A stretch of 64,000 nucleotides of DNA from Porphyromonadaceae bacterium UBA2751 (GCA_002353285.1 DEJJ01000025.1:1-64000); one strand, 5' to 3'; shown: positions 25,573 to 34,028, counted from the first letter of the stretch. Program-made: numbers and translations. Notes: a model not told the origin generated them from the letters alone.

Positions 25573-28410
25573 TTAGTGTGCATCGAGCCAGTTGCTGGCG
25601 GTGCCGTGGCTGGCAGTGAGTCGCACGCGGCCGTGATAGGCATTTTCCATCTCGGTGACCACGATTTCGGTCACTTTCTCGAGTTCGCTGGGAACGACGT
25701 CGAAGTTCAACTCATCGTGCACTTGCAGGATCATGCGCGACTTGATACCTTCTTCCCTGAAGCGGCGGTCAATGGCTATCATGGCAATCTTGATGACATC
25801 GGCAGCAGTGCCCTGGATGGGAGCGTTCACCGCATTTCGCTCGCTGAAGCTGCGCACTACGGCATTGCGCGAGTTGATGTCGGGCAGCATGCGGCGGCGG
25901 CCTAAAAGGGTAGTCACATAGCCCTGCTGGCGTGCCTGTGCCACACTCTTGTCGATGTAATCTTTCACCTTTGGGAAGGTGTTGAAATAGCCGTCAATGA
26001 GCATCTTGGCCTCGCTGCGCGGAATGTTGAGTCGCTGGCTCAGGCCAAAGGCCGAAATGCCATAGAGGATGCCAAAGTTAGCAGTCTTGGCCTTGCGACG
26101 CTGGTCGCTGGTGACATTCTCAAGCGGCTCATGATAAATCTTCGATGCTGTGATGGCGTGGATGTCCTCATTGGCAGCAAATGCGTTGAGCATCGTTTGG
26201 TCGTTGCTCAGGTCGGCAACCAGGCGCAGTTCGATTTGGGAGTAGTCGGCGCTGAAGAACACGTTACCCTCGGCTGGAATGAAAGCGCGGCGTATTTCCT
26301 TTCCGTCGTCGCTACGCACAGGTATGTTCTGCAGGTTGGGGTTGGTCGACGATAGGCGCCCAGTAGCGGTTACAGTCTGATTATAGGTGGTGTGAATGCG
26401 CCCTGTGCGTGGATTGACAAGCGCAGGCAGTGCATTGACGTAGGTCGACAGCAGCTTGCGCAGTCCTCGCAGTTCGAGAATCTTGTCGACCAGCGGATGG
26501 CGGTCGCGAAGCTTGAGCAGCACTTCCTCTGTGGTGGAATACTGGCCAGTCTTGGTCTTCTTGGCCTTTGCATCAATTTTCAGGTGGCCAAAGAGCACCT
26601 CGCCCACTTGCGCTGGCGATGCCGTGTTGAATTCCATGCCTGCCAGTTGATGGCACTCATGGTCAAGGGCATTCACTTGCTCGGTGAGCTTGACTGAATA
26701 CTCGGCGAGGGCTTTCTCGTCGATGCGTGCTCCAGCCATCTCCATGCTCGCCAGCACTCTCACCAGGGGCATCTCGATGCTGGTTAGCAGGTGGGTCATG
26801 CCGTTGACCTCAAGGCGCTTGTCGAGCTCGGGCCGCAGTGCTAATGCCAGGTCGGCCATCTCGCAGGCCCAGTCGATAAGTTTCTCGGGCTTCACCTGCG
26901 AGAAAAGCTTCTGCTTCTTGCCCTTGGCACCTATGAGCGATTCAGCCTTGATGGCCTTGTAGCCCAGCAGCTCCTCGGCTACAAAGGCTGTAGAGTGGCT
27001 GCGCTCGGGCTGCAGCAGGTAGTGTGCCACGCTGGTGTCGTAGTAGTCACCATCGCAGTTGATGCCCACATTGCTGAGCATCACGATGTCGCGCTTAATG
27101 TCGTTGCTCACCAGCTGCACTTTGCCTTCAAAAAGCGGTGCCACAGCGCTCATCATCCAGCCCATGTCGTCGAGCGGCATGAAAGCGGCTTGATATCGCT
27201 CGCTGCTCACGGCGATGCCCACCATGTGGGCTCGCATTGCCTCGTCGCCATCGGCCACAATGCACAGTCCCAAGGGCTTGCCGGCAGCGACAAGTGTCTC
27301 AACCAGCTGCGCAGCCTCGGCATCGTCGGCAATGAGTCGGTAGTTGTGGTCGTGAGAGGTGATGTCGTCAAGTTCAGCAGGTTCAGCCTCGGCAGGAGGC
27401 AGCTCGCCAGGCGCTAATGTGTCGAAGAGCGATGGCTGCTGTGGGTTCTTCTTGGGATGGTTGAGGATTTCGAGGTCGGCGCGCGACACATCTTTGAGTG
27501 CATCTGATGGCGATGGCGCATTAGCCACTCCCACATTGGCCTCGCCGTGCTCGATGATGCGCACGGCAAGCGAACGGAACTCCAGTTCCTTGAACACCTG
27601 GTTAAGGGCCTTCATGTTGGCAGGCTTGCGTCGCAGCTGCTCCTCGTCCCAGGTGATGGGAACATCGGTCTTGATGGTGGCCAAGAATTTCGAGAACTTG
27701 ATTTGCTCCACATTCTCAGTCACTTTGCGTTGCAATGCACCCTTGAGCTTATCGGTATTGGCTAATAGGTTCTCAACACTGCCAAACTCATGCACGAGCT
27801 TCTTGGCAGTGACCTCGCCCACGCCAGGGCAACCAGGAATGTTGTCGACGGCATCGCCCATGAGGGCCAGCAGGTCAATCACTTGTAGTGGACTGGTAAA
27901 ACCATATTTAGCATTAATTTCCTCAACGCCTTGAATCTCCACATTGCCGCCCTTGCGGCCAGGATGGTAGATTTTCACGCCATCGGTCACGAGCTGGCCA
28001 AAGTCCTTGTCGGGGGTCATCATGAAAGTGTCAATGCCGTGCTCATGTGCCAGGTGGGCCAGGGTACCTATCACGTCGTCGGCCTCGTAGCCTGGCACCT
28101 CGATGACGGGGATGTTATAGGCCTCGATGATGCGCTTGATGTAGGGCACAGCGAGCTTGATGTCCTCGGGGGTCTCGTCGCGGTTGGCCTTATACTCCTT
28201 GTAAGCCTCATGGCGGAAGGTGCCACCAGGAGGGTCGAAGCACACTGCTATGTTGCTGGGACGCTCTTTCTTGAGCACATCCTGCAACGTGTTGACAAAG
28301 CCAAAGATGGCCGACGTGTTAAGGCCTCCCGAGGTGAAACGCGGGTTGCGCATGAGCGCATAATAAGCCCTGAAGATTAGCGCATAAGCGTCAAGAAGAA
28401 AAAGCTTCAT
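25573..28410 (-). CDS. polA: DNA polymerase I, proofreading site apparently lost
   Basis: This is a repair and Okazaki-fragment polymerase, 945 residues. The 5' nuclease domain is intact (TFRHEAYKEYKANRDETP, GYEADDVIG, MGDAVDNIPGCPGVGEVTAK). Polymerase motifs are intact: A is FFSADYSQIELR, B is RRKAKTANFGILYGIS and C is ILQVHDELNFDVV. In the middle 3'-5' exonuclease domain the usual DTET motif is replaced by CIVA in GLCIVADGDEAM (about residue 380), and exo II reads NDIKRD. Proofreading is therefore likely absent, as in some other bacterial family A polymerases. It is followed by 107 bp before deoC, including a simple repeat. Confidence 0.95.
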   Translation of the reverse strand: MKLFLLDAYALIFRAYYALMRNPRFTSGGLNTSAIFGFVNTLQDVLKKERPSNIAVCFDPPGGTFRHEAYKEYKANRDETPEDIKLAVPYIKRIIEAYNIPVIEVPGYEADDVIGTLAHLAHEHGIDTFMMTPDKDFGQLVTDGVKIYHPGRKGGNVEIQGVEEINAKYGFTSPLQVIDLLALMGDAVDNIPGCPGVGEVTAKKLVHEFGSVENLLANTDKLKGALQRKVTENVEQIKFSKFLATIKTDVPITWDEEQLRRKPANMKALNQVFKELEFRSLAVRIIEHGEANVGVANAPSPSDALKDVSRADLEILNHPKKNPQQPSLFDTLAPGELPPAEAEPAELDDITSHDHNYRLIADDAEAAQLVETLVAAGKPLGLCIVADGDEAMRAHMVGIAVSSERYQAAFMPLDDMGWMMSAVAPLFEGKVQLVSNDIKRDIVMLSNVGINCDGDYYDTSVAHYLLQPERSHSTAFVAEELLGYKAIKAESLIGAKGKKQKLFSQVKPEKLIDWACEMADLALALRPELDKRLEVNGMTHLLTSIEMPLVRVLASMEMAGARIDEKALAEYSVKLTEQVNALDHECHQLAGMEFNTASPAQVGEVLFGHLKIDAKAKKTKTGQYSTTEEVLLKLRDRHPLVDKILELRGLRKLLSTYVNALPALVNPRTGRIHTTYNQTVTATGRLSSTNPNLQNIPVRSDDGKEIRRAFIPAEGNVFFSADYSQIELRLVADLSNDQTMLNAFAANEDIHAITASKIYHEPLENVTSDQRRKAKTANFGILYGISAFGLSQRLNIPRSEAKMLIDGYFNTFPKVKDYIDKSVAQARQQGYVTTLLGRRRMLPDINSRNAVVRSFSERNAVNAPIQGTAADVIKIAMIAIDRRFREEGIKSRMILQVHDELNFDVVPSELEKVTEIVVTEMENAYHGRVRLTASHGTASNWLDAH

Positions 28411-28435
28411 AGTGGGGTGGTGGGTAAGAGAGTTA

Positions 28436-28510
28436 ATTGTTAGTAGTTATAGTTTACAGTTCAGAGCAGCTAAAAAAACTATGAACTCTGAACTATAAAC
28501 TATAAACTGA
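28436..28510. repeat. word-like simple repeat
   Basis: Variants of ATAGTTTACAGTTCAGAG and CTATGAACTCTGAACTATAA form an imperfect inverted arrangement between polA and deoC. Related words occur at 33970-34020 and 37231-37330. Confidence 0.6.
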
Positions 28511-28517
28511 TGAGCTA

Positions 28518-29417
28518 TCAAAACACCTTCTTGTCCTCGCCGGTGAACGACTGGAACAGGGCGTTAGCAAGGCTCGAAGCGCCAATGCGGAAGTAGCGGT
28601 TGTCGAGCCATTTCTCGCCAAGCACTTCCTTGACGATAGTGTAGTACTTAACGGCATCCTCGGTGCTGCGTATGCCGCCAGCAGCCTTGAAGCCTATCAT
28701 TGTGCCGTGCTTCTCATAGTACTCCTTAATGCACTGGCACATAACGTAGGCTGCCTCGAGCGAAGCACCTGGGTAGATCTTGCCAGTCGAGGTCTTGATG
28801 AAGTCGGCACCCGAGTACATTGCCAGTATCGATGCCTTCTTGATGTTGGCGGCAGTCTCCAGGCACCCGGTTTCAAGAATCACCTTGAGCAGCCGTCCGT
28901 GGCAGGCATGCTTGATCTCGCTAATCTCGTCGCACAGCTCCTCGTAGGCTTCGTCGAGGAAGTAGCCCATGTTGATGACTATGTCAACCTCATCGGCACC
29001 ATCAGCAACAGCAAGGGCTGTCTCGGCAATCTTGGTCTCAAGGTGGGCCTGCGATGCTGGGAAGCTTGCGCTGCACACCACCACGTCAACGTCGCTCACC
29101 TCAAGATTGGCGCGTACCACCTGGGCAAAGTTGCTGTAGACGCACACTCCCGCTACGTTCTTGCGGTCGGGGTAGTTGCGCCAGTAGTCGTTCACCTTTT
29201 GTGTGAACGCTGCCACGCTGCGCTCGCTGTCGGTAGTGCTCAATGTGGTGAGATCTACTGTGTTGAGCAGGAACTCCTGCACCTGAGCAGTGTTGTTCTC
29301 GGCTGCATGCTCTTCAATTATCTTTTGCACCTCGGCTTTCACCTTAGCGTCATCTTCTGTCACATTGCTACCATTGATAGCTGCTAAATACTTGTTTTGA
29401 TTAACTTGTTCTGCCAT
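28518..29417 (-). CDS. deoC: deoxyribose-phosphate aldolase
   Basis: This enzyme cleaves 2-deoxyribose 5-phosphate into acetaldehyde and glyceraldehyde 3-phosphate in deoxynucleoside breakdown. It has 299 residues, longer at the N-terminus than the 250-residue E. coli form, as is common in Bacteroidetes. The Schiff-base lysine lies in DFIKTSTGK near residue 212. Other core segments are VCSASFPASQ, ADEVDIVINMG and IGFKAAGGIRS, the last carrying the second catalytic lysine. It follows the MazG-type gene by about 23 bp and probably shares its transcript. Confidence 0.94.
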   Translation of the reverse strand: MAEQVNQNKYLAAINGSNVTEDDAKVKAEVQKIIEEHAAENNTAQVQEFLLNTVDLTTLSTTDSERSVAAFTQKVNDYWRNYPDRKNVAGVCVYSNFAQVVRANLEVSDVDVVVCSASFPASQAHLETKIAETALAVADGADEVDIVINMGYFLDEAYEELCDEISEIKHACHGRLLKVILETGCLETAANIKKASILAMYSGADFIKTSTGKIYPGASLEAAYVMCQCIKEYYEKHGTMIGFKAAGGIRSTEDAVKYYTIVKEVLGEKWLDNRYFRIGASSLANALFQSFTGEDKKVF

Positions 29418-29440
29418 AATGTTGTTAAGTGTGTATATTT

Positions 29441-29767
29441 TTACATTAATTTATTGTTTTCCTTGTGTCGAGTGGCATCGCGCTGGGTCTTCTTGGCGAT
29501 GTTGCGCTTGAGTGCTTCGTCAAGGTCGACGCCAGTCTGATTGGCAAGGCACATCACCACCCACATCACGTCGGCGAGCTCATCGCCCAGGTCGCGGTTC
29601 TCATCGCTGGGCTTGCACGACTGCTCGCCATAGCGGCGAGCAATGATGCGCGCTACTTCGCCCACTTCCTCGGTGAGGATTGCCATGTTGGTCAACTCGT
29701 TGAAGTAGCGCACACCATAGGTTTTAATCCACTGGTCAACACGCTGTTGTGCCTCGTGTATTGTCAT
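29441..29767 (-). CDS. MazG-type nucleotide pyrophosphohydrolase
   Basis: This 108-residue all-alpha NTP pyrophosphohydrolase has one MazG domain. The metal-binding pattern is visible: EEVGEVARIIARR and, about 30 residues later, DLGDELADVMWVV. It would hydrolyse NTPs or dNTPs to the monophosphate, possibly as house-cleaning. The position next to deoC and close to dtd is a recurring arrangement in Bacteroidales. The unrelated secreted-protein gene starts 9 bp upstream. Confidence 0.88.
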   Translation of the reverse strand: MTIHEAQQRVDQWIKTYGVRYFNELTNMAILTEEVGEVARIIARRYGEQSCKPSDENRDLGDELADVMWVVMCLANQTGVDLDEALKRNIAKKTQRDATRHKENNKLM

Positions 29768-29776
29768 CAGTGTCCT

Positions 29777-30967
29777 TTACTTTACCACCTTGGTTGTTGA
29801 TGTGGTGCCATCGCTGTAGCGGGTCACCTTGATGGCGAGGCCTGATGGATTTGTAATCTCCTGTCCTGCCATGTTGTAGTAGCGCTCGCTGGCAATGGTC
29901 TTTCCAGTATTCACATTCTCGATGGCACTTGGAATTACCTCGAGGTAGACAATGTCCGATGAGTTGCGCACTCCGTCGACTGTGTAATGAGTCTGAATGC
30001 CTATGCGCCAGGTGAGCAGTGGATTGTCACCACTATTGGTGCGGTAGAAGTAGACGCGGTGCAAATAGAAGTCTTCGCCACTATAGCCATAGGGAATCTC
30101 GGTCATGTCTTGGTCAAAGCCATTGCCGGCACCATAGGTCGCTGCGTCGAAGGTGAACAGCTTGTCCTGGTCGGTGTAGATGCTGTAGGTCACCTTGTCG
30201 GCATGCAGTTCATTTCCGTCAACATCTTGCAGGTTGATGTTGAAATCGAAGCGGGTGTAGCCGCTCTCATCGCCGCAGTCGAAGAAATCAAGAGCCTCAG
30301 GGTTGGCTGGAACTGCTGCAACAGCCTCGTTAAGTGGAGTTAAGGTTGTTCCCCACTCAATGGTTGCCAGCGAACTGTCATCGCTCCAAACGCCAGCCAG
30401 ACCGTGAGCCAGTACGTTATTGGGATAGTCGGCCGAGGCATCACCTTCTGAACCAACTAAAGATATGACACCAGTTGTGGCATCAACAGCATAGGTCACA
30501 GCCTCAACGCCCTCATCGGGTGTGAATTCCATCCAATAGAAATCATCGCCTAAGTCTACCAAGGAGTTCTGTCCCCAGGCCATGATCAGGCCATAGCTGT
30601 ACTCCTCGTTGTAGGCTACATATTGTCCCAGAGGCACCGTGATGGTGGAACCATCATCGCTGAGCTCTCCCTGAACCCACACGCCAGTGCCCTCGCCATA
30701 GGCCAATGGGTCGAGCAGATACACAGTCTTGCCGTCGGGGGCATAGGTGATTTTCATTTGCCCCGTCTGCTGCGTAGCTTCAAATCCGTAGAGGCTCGCG
30801 GTCATGAACTCGCCCGAGCGGCTGTAAGCCACCACATTGCCTTCAGGTTGCTCGGTGATAATCTCCACAGCGGCTTTGCCAGTTGGTTTACTCATCTTGT
30901 GGACAGTTTGAGCGCCAGCCAGCAATGCCATCGACGCTACAATAGTAAGAAGTAATATTTTTTTCAT
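29777..30967 (-). CDS. secreted protein of unknown function with sorting-like C-terminus
   Basis: This 396-residue exported protein (signal peptide MKKILLLTIVASMALLAGAQ) is not recognised. The body is Asp/Gly/Tyr-rich and beta-predicted, with no catalytic motif. The C-terminal 40 residues read ERYYNMAGQEITNPSGLAIK and end KVVK, resembling the short sorting-type tails of Bacteroidales secreted proteins rather than the full T9SS domain of the PorZ-like proteins. Location at the outer membrane or outside is inferred. It stands between the lipoprotein gene and the MazG gene on the same strand. Confidence 0.65.
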   Translation of the reverse strand: MKKILLLTIVASMALLAGAQTVHKMSKPTGKAAVEIITEQPEGNVVAYSRSGEFMTASLYGFEATQQTGQMKITYAPDGKTVYLLDPLAYGEGTGVWVQGELSDDGSTITVPLGQYVAYNEEYSYGLIMAWGQNSLVDLGDDFYWMEFTPDEGVEAVTYAVDATTGVISLVGSEGDASADYPNNVLAHGLAGVWSDDSSLATIEWGTTLTPLNEAVAAVPANPEALDFFDCGDESGYTRFDFNINLQDVDGNELHADKVTYSIYTDQDKLFTFDAATYGAGNGFDQDMTEIPYGYSGEDFYLHRVYFYRTNSGDNPLLTWRIGIQTHYTVDGVRNSSDIVYLEVIPSAIENVNTGKTIASERYYNMAGQEITNPSGLAIKVTRYSDGTTSTTKVVK

Positions 30968-31235
30968 AATAATCTAATATCGCAGCACTTTGGTTTAACA
31001 ATGGAAAAGGTTTAAATCTAAGTTAATATTGAGTTGAATTTTGCCACTTTTGATTTTCACTAATCTTAGTGCTGCATTTCAAGAAAAGAAAATCATCAAT
31101 GACAATGCAAATATAAAAATAAAAACCGAGAAAAACACACCATTTGCTATAATTCTTCAAAAAAGAATTAATCAATGCGCGCATCACTCGAAATTTCATA
31201 AAACGGAGGCGATTCACGCATCACTCTAGCAGCAA
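30968..31235. other. A/T-rich intergenic region
   Basis: Short frames of about 60 codons on both strands have no start context and no family features. I see no structured element or convincing promoter in it. Confidence 0.5.
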
Positions 31236-31712
31236 TCATTTGCTGGGCGGGGTGAACAATGTTTTCTTCTTATGGGCAAATTGATTGTATGCACTATCAA
31301 TCCGCAACAATTTTGGGTGCTCAATGCCAAGTCTTTTCAGTGTGTTGCGAAGGCTTGCTTCGTCGCTTAGCTCGTAAACCGAGTCGCACCTGGTGTCGAT
31401 TGCTCCATAACTGTTGCCTTTACAGCTAAAATAAATTATGGAATCAGAAACTCCCACTTGTACAACATTGCTTATGGTTGTTGTTTCGTCTTTCTTACCC
31501 AGATGCCATATTGTGGTGTCGTCGACTGCATCCACCTGCCATGGCTCTATTAATGGCATCCTGTAATAATCCCATGCACCAGGATCAGAATAGAATCCCA
31601 AACGCAAATGATCGGTGGCTTTCTCTGCTGTAGCATTTATGGCATTCTTAGCCTTATTGCAACAAGCAAGCGTCAAAGCAATCATTATCAATATTAGTGT
31701 ACGCTTTGCCAT
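31236..31712 (-). CDS. small lipoprotein of unknown function
   Basis: This 158-residue protein (start at 31712; the frame is open to 31730) has an N-terminal hydrophobic stretch ending LTLACCNKAKN, a lipobox-like site with two adjacent cysteines. The mature part (WDYYRMPLIEPWQVDAVDD, then SIIYFSCKGNSYGAIDTRCD) is not recognised and has no catalytic motif. It probably sits in the inner or outer membrane leaflet facing the periplasm. It follows dtd by about 65 bp on the same strand. Confidence 0.55.
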   Translation of the reverse strand: MAKRTLILIMIALTLACCNKAKNAINATAEKATDHLRLGFYSDPGAWDYYRMPLIEPWQVDAVDDTTIWHLGKKDETTTISNVVQVGVSDSIIYFSCKGNSYGAIDTRCDSVYELSDEASLRNTLKRLGIEHPKLLRIDSAYNQFAHKKKTLFTPPSK

Positions 31713-31776
31713 TGTCTTTATAAAAAACAAAGATAGTTGTGCCGATAATTGTTGTCAAGAAAAACCGTAGAAGTGG

Positions 31777-32229
31777 TCATTCCCGCAGCTTGGAGTCGAT
31801 GATGATAGTCACGGGGCCATCGTTGATGAGCGACACCTGCATGTCGGCACCAAATACCCCCTGCTTCACCTCCTTGCCCATTAGGCGTGCCACCTCCTTG
31901 CAGTAGAGCTCATACAGGGGCACTGCCAGCTCGTGGCCAGCAGCGTGGATGTAGCTGGGACGGTTGCCCTTCTTGGTCGATGCGTTGAGCGTGAACTGGC
32001 TCACTGCCAGCACTTGGCCGCCAGCATCAAGGATGTTACAGTTCATCACCCCATTCTCGTCGTCAAAGACCCGCAGGTTCACAGTCTTCATCGCCAGCCA
32101 GCGGGCATCGTCCTCGGTGTCACCCTCGCGCACTCCCACAAGCACCATGTAGCCACCGCCTATGGCACTATGAAGCTCGCCATCAATAGAGACCGAAGCC
32201 TCAAGCACTCGTTGTATTACTATACGCAT
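31777..32229 (-). CDS. dtd: D-aminoacyl-tRNA deacylase
   Basis: This enzyme removes D-amino acids (and glycine from tRNA-Ala) mischarged on tRNAs. It has 150 residues, the usual DTD length. The signatures are the N-terminal MRIVIQRVLEASVSIDG, the SQFTLNASTKKGNRPS motif near residue 78, and the NDGPVTIIID end that forms the Gly-cisPro region with the partner subunit. Its promoter is divergent from tRNA-Leu and only about 35 bp from it. Confidence 0.95.
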   Translation of the reverse strand: MRIVIQRVLEASVSIDGELHSAIGGGYMVLVGVREGDTEDDARWLAMKTVNLRVFDDENGVMNCNILDAGGQVLAVSQFTLNASTKKGNRPSYIHAAGHELAVPLYELYCKEVARLMGKEVKQGVFGADMQVSLINDGPVTIIIDSKLRE

Positions 32230-32265
32230 GATTTTGTCCTTCTTTTATTTTTACATAAGAGACTA

Positions 32266-32298
32266 CAAATATACAAAAAAACTCATTTTTTCACCAAA
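32266..32298 (-). promoter_or_regulatory. promoter of dtd
   Basis: On the minus strand, -33 TTTG (plus 32295-32298) and -7 TATATTTG (plus 32266-32273) are 21 nt apart. It is back to back with the tRNA-Leu promoter. Confidence 0.6.
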
Positions 32299-32301
32299 TG
32301 A

Positions 32302-32332
32302 TTTGACAATTAAAAAAAATGCATTACCTTTG
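32302..32332 (+). promoter_or_regulatory. promoter of tRNA-Leu
   Basis: The -33 TTTG at 32302-32305 and -7 TACCTTTG at 32325-32332 have a 19-nt spacer. The tRNA begins 14 nt downstream. Confidence 0.75.
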
Positions 32333-32345
32333 CACCGCTTTTCGA

Positions 32346-32429
32346 GCCCAGATGGCGGAATCGGTAGACGCGCTGGTCTCAAACACCAGTGGGGTAACAC
32401 CCGTGCCGGTTCGACCCCGGCTCTGGGTA
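32346..32429 (+). tRNA. tRNA-Leu (CAA)
   Basis: A complete class II cloverleaf. The acceptor stem is GCCCAGA with TCTGGGT (first pair G-U), discriminator A. The anticodon stem CTGGT/ACCAG holds the loop CTCAAAC, so the anticodon is CAA (codon UUG). There is a long variable arm and the T-arm GTTCGACCC. CCA is not encoded. A terminator follows. Confidence 0.95.
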
Positions 32430-32448
32430 CTGGCTTAAAAGCAAAAAG

Positions 32449-32480
32449 GCGCTGCAAATTATATATTTGCGGCGCTTTTG
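32449..32480 (+). terminator. intrinsic terminator of tRNA-Leu
   Basis: GGCGCTGCAAAT pairs with ATTTGCGGCGC, with one mismatch, and is followed by TTTTG. Confidence 0.75.
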
Positions 32481-32488
32481 TTCTTTAT

Positions 32489-32506
32489 CCAGAGCCGGGG
32501 TCGAAC
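32489..32506 (-). repeat. inverted copy of the tRNA-Leu 3' end
   Basis: These 18 nt are the exact reverse complement of the T-arm and acceptor 3' strand of tRNA-Leu (32408-32425). It lies downstream of the tRNA terminator, just before the stop codon end of the ClbS-like gene. Confidence 0.8.
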
Positions 32507-32526
32507 ACAGATTGAATGTTTTGATT

Positions 32527-33066
32527 CTACTTGCCTTTCAAACTCTTGATGTGGGTTTTCAGGAGTTTTGTTGCTTGGCCGTAGGGGCTGGTGGTGACGC
32601 TGGCAAAATAGGCTGCCATGGTTGTGGTATAGGTGCAGCGGTAGTAGCCTTTGCCGAACAGTTCTTCTTCGGTGAAACTGTCGGCAAGTTGCATCATTTC
32701 TTCGTGAGTTTGGTTCAGCAATTGTTGCGCCTGGCTGAATGAAGTCTGCTGATGTTTTTCCACCAGCATGCGATCCATCTCGTGGTAGTTCTTGCGGTAT
32801 TCATCGGGCAAGTAGTCACGTTGCTGTCCCTTGCGAATGTTGTTGATGAAATCGCGCATCAGCACTTGCCATTCATATAGATGAATGAGAAGGTCACGTG
32901 GACACTGGTCATAAATCCATCGTGCACCACATTTCTTCGGGTCGCTTGTAAACTGAAATGGTGTTTCGAGTTCGACGACCGTCATCTTGCTTATTTGTTC
33001 ATTAAGTTTTGCATAACCGTCGGCCATTGCGGTCAGCAATTCTTTTTTAGTTTTAGGGTTTGCCAT
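32527..33066 (-). CDS. ClbS/DfsB-family four-helix protein
   Basis: This 179-residue all-alpha protein of the ClbS/DfsB family is related to DinB-like folds. Features are WIYDQCPRDLLIHLYEWQVL near residue 50, the region DYLPDEYRKNYHEMD, and the C-terminal TSPYGQATKLLKTHIKSL. ClbS itself is a cyclopropane hydrolase giving resistance to the genotoxin colibactin, but most members of this wide family are uncharacterised and no colibactin genes are present. It ends next to the inverted tRNA-Leu segment and is preceded by the GIY-YIG gene on the same strand. Confidence 0.8.
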   Translation of the reverse strand: MANPKTKKELLTAMADGYAKLNEQISKMTVVELETPFQFTSDPKKCGARWIYDQCPRDLLIHLYEWQVLMRDFINNIRKGQQRDYLPDEYRKNYHEMDRMLVEKHQQTSFSQAQQLLNQTHEEMMQLADSFTEEELFGKGYYRCTYTTTMAAYFASVTTSPYGQATKLLKTHIKSLKGK

Positions 33067-33091
33067 ATGGTTACCTGATTTATTAAATGAA

Positions 33092-33745
33092 TTATTTAAT
33101 TAAGTCCTCTTTTTCTTTTCTAAGCATTGCCAATACTTTTCCATTATACGAAAAATATTTAGCGCCTTGATAGGCACCAGAATTATTGCGGTGTTCTTCT
33201 GGCATGAAAGTGCCAACAAATGGAGAGAGTTTGTAAATACGACCTTCGTACTCGATGCTGTCATCTGATGCTACTTTAACTATAATGCCTGTAGGGTCGA
33301 ATACAACATGCTCACCAATTTTTATTCCACACATGGAAAATTTAAAGCGAGGACGTTTGACTTCACGCTTGGTTTGTTTTTCTTGTTTATTATCTACAAT
33401 AGGTTTATTGTCTTCATATAGTGTTATTTCTGCATCGTCTATGGTCAGAGCTATGTCTCTAAAGATGTCAAGAGCCAGTTGTGGTGCCACATTGAAGAAT
33501 TCACGGTTTTGACGAATTCGCAAATCAGTGAGACGATCAATAGTCTTATGTACCAGCTTCTCAACTTCGTTATATTTTATAGTCTTTATAGTAGCGAATA
33601 TCTCGAAAGGTAAAGGTACAGCCGTGTTATCCAACTCCTTACTTCTAACATCCACAGGTCGTGAACTTTTACCTATCTTTACCCAATCTTCGCGAAAACT
33701 TGGATTTGTAAGAATGTAAACGTAGCCAGGTTCTTTGGTTTTCAT
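33092..33745 (-). CDS. GIY-YIG nuclease-family protein (T5orf172 type)
   Basis: This 217-residue protein has an N-terminal T5orf172/GIY-YIG domain: YVYILTNPSFREDWVKIGKS at residues 8-27, then RSKELDNTAVPLPFEIFATI with a conserved-looking Arg, and the Glu/His segment EVEKLVHKTID. A basic linker (KQTKREVKRP) joins a C-terminal part near residues 135-217 that is not recognised (GIKIGEHVVFDPTGIIVKV). Such proteins occur in phages and mobile DNA, but no phage gene is near. The gene is A/T-rich. A short repeat (TTATTAAATGAAT) occurs near both of its ends. Confidence 0.75.
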   Translation of the reverse strand: MKTKEPGYVYILTNPSFREDWVKIGKSSRPVDVRSKELDNTAVPLPFEIFATIKTIKYNEVEKLVHKTIDRLTDLRIRQNREFFNVAPQLALDIFRDIALTIDDAEITLYEDNKPIVDNKQEKQTKREVKRPRFKFSMCGIKIGEHVVFDPTGIIVKVASDDSIEYEGRIYKLSPFVGTFMPEEHRNNSGAYQGAKYFSYNGKVLAMLRKEKEDLIK

Positions 33746-33852
33746 ATTAGATAATTGTTATAAAAAATTGTTCTTTTTGTTTTTTTCCTAATCGTTTAGC
33801 TGAGTAAACAAAATAATCGTATCGTACCTTATTAAATGAATAGTTAATGATG

Positions 33853-33883
33853 CAAATTTATGGATTCTTCAGTTAATATCAAA
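33853..33883 (-). promoter_or_regulatory. promoter of the GIY-YIG/ClbS-like pair
   Basis: On the minus strand, -33 TTTG (plus 33880-33883) and -7 TAAATTTG (plus 33853-33860) are 19 nt apart. The leader to the ATG at 33745 would be about 100 nt. Confidence 0.5.
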
Positions 33884-33969
33884 ACTTTGTTTTTTTGCAA
33901 CATTTTTGGGTTATAATCCTAAAAATACTTGACTTTTCGGGATTAGGTGCCCAAAAACAGTGGTTTTTG

Positions 33970-34020
33970 CTCTCTAAACTTTAACCACTAGACTATAACT
34001 AATAAACTTTAAACTTCAAG
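33970..34020. repeat. word-like simple repeat
   Basis: Variants of CTAAACTTTAACCACTAGAC, ACTATAACTAATAAAC and TTTAAACTTCAAG. It belongs to the same family as 28436-28510 and 37231-37270. Confidence 0.55.
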
Positions 34021-34028
34021 TTACTTAA

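Larger units (their letters stand above)
33746..34028. other. A/T-rich gap between GIY-YIG and C69 peptidase genes
   Basis: It contains a promoter for the GIY-YIG gene (33853-33883) and a simple repeat at 33970-34020. No gene was found in it. Confidence 0.6.

Noticed and set aside
31023..31229. Overlapping 60-codon frames on both strands in an A/T-rich gap
   Set aside because: Both strands are open by composition, with no start context and no similarity to known proteins.
32527..33745. ClbS-like and GIY-YIG genes considered as a defence pair
   Set aside because: Both families are widespread singly, there is no known two-gene system of this form, and no other defence gene is near.
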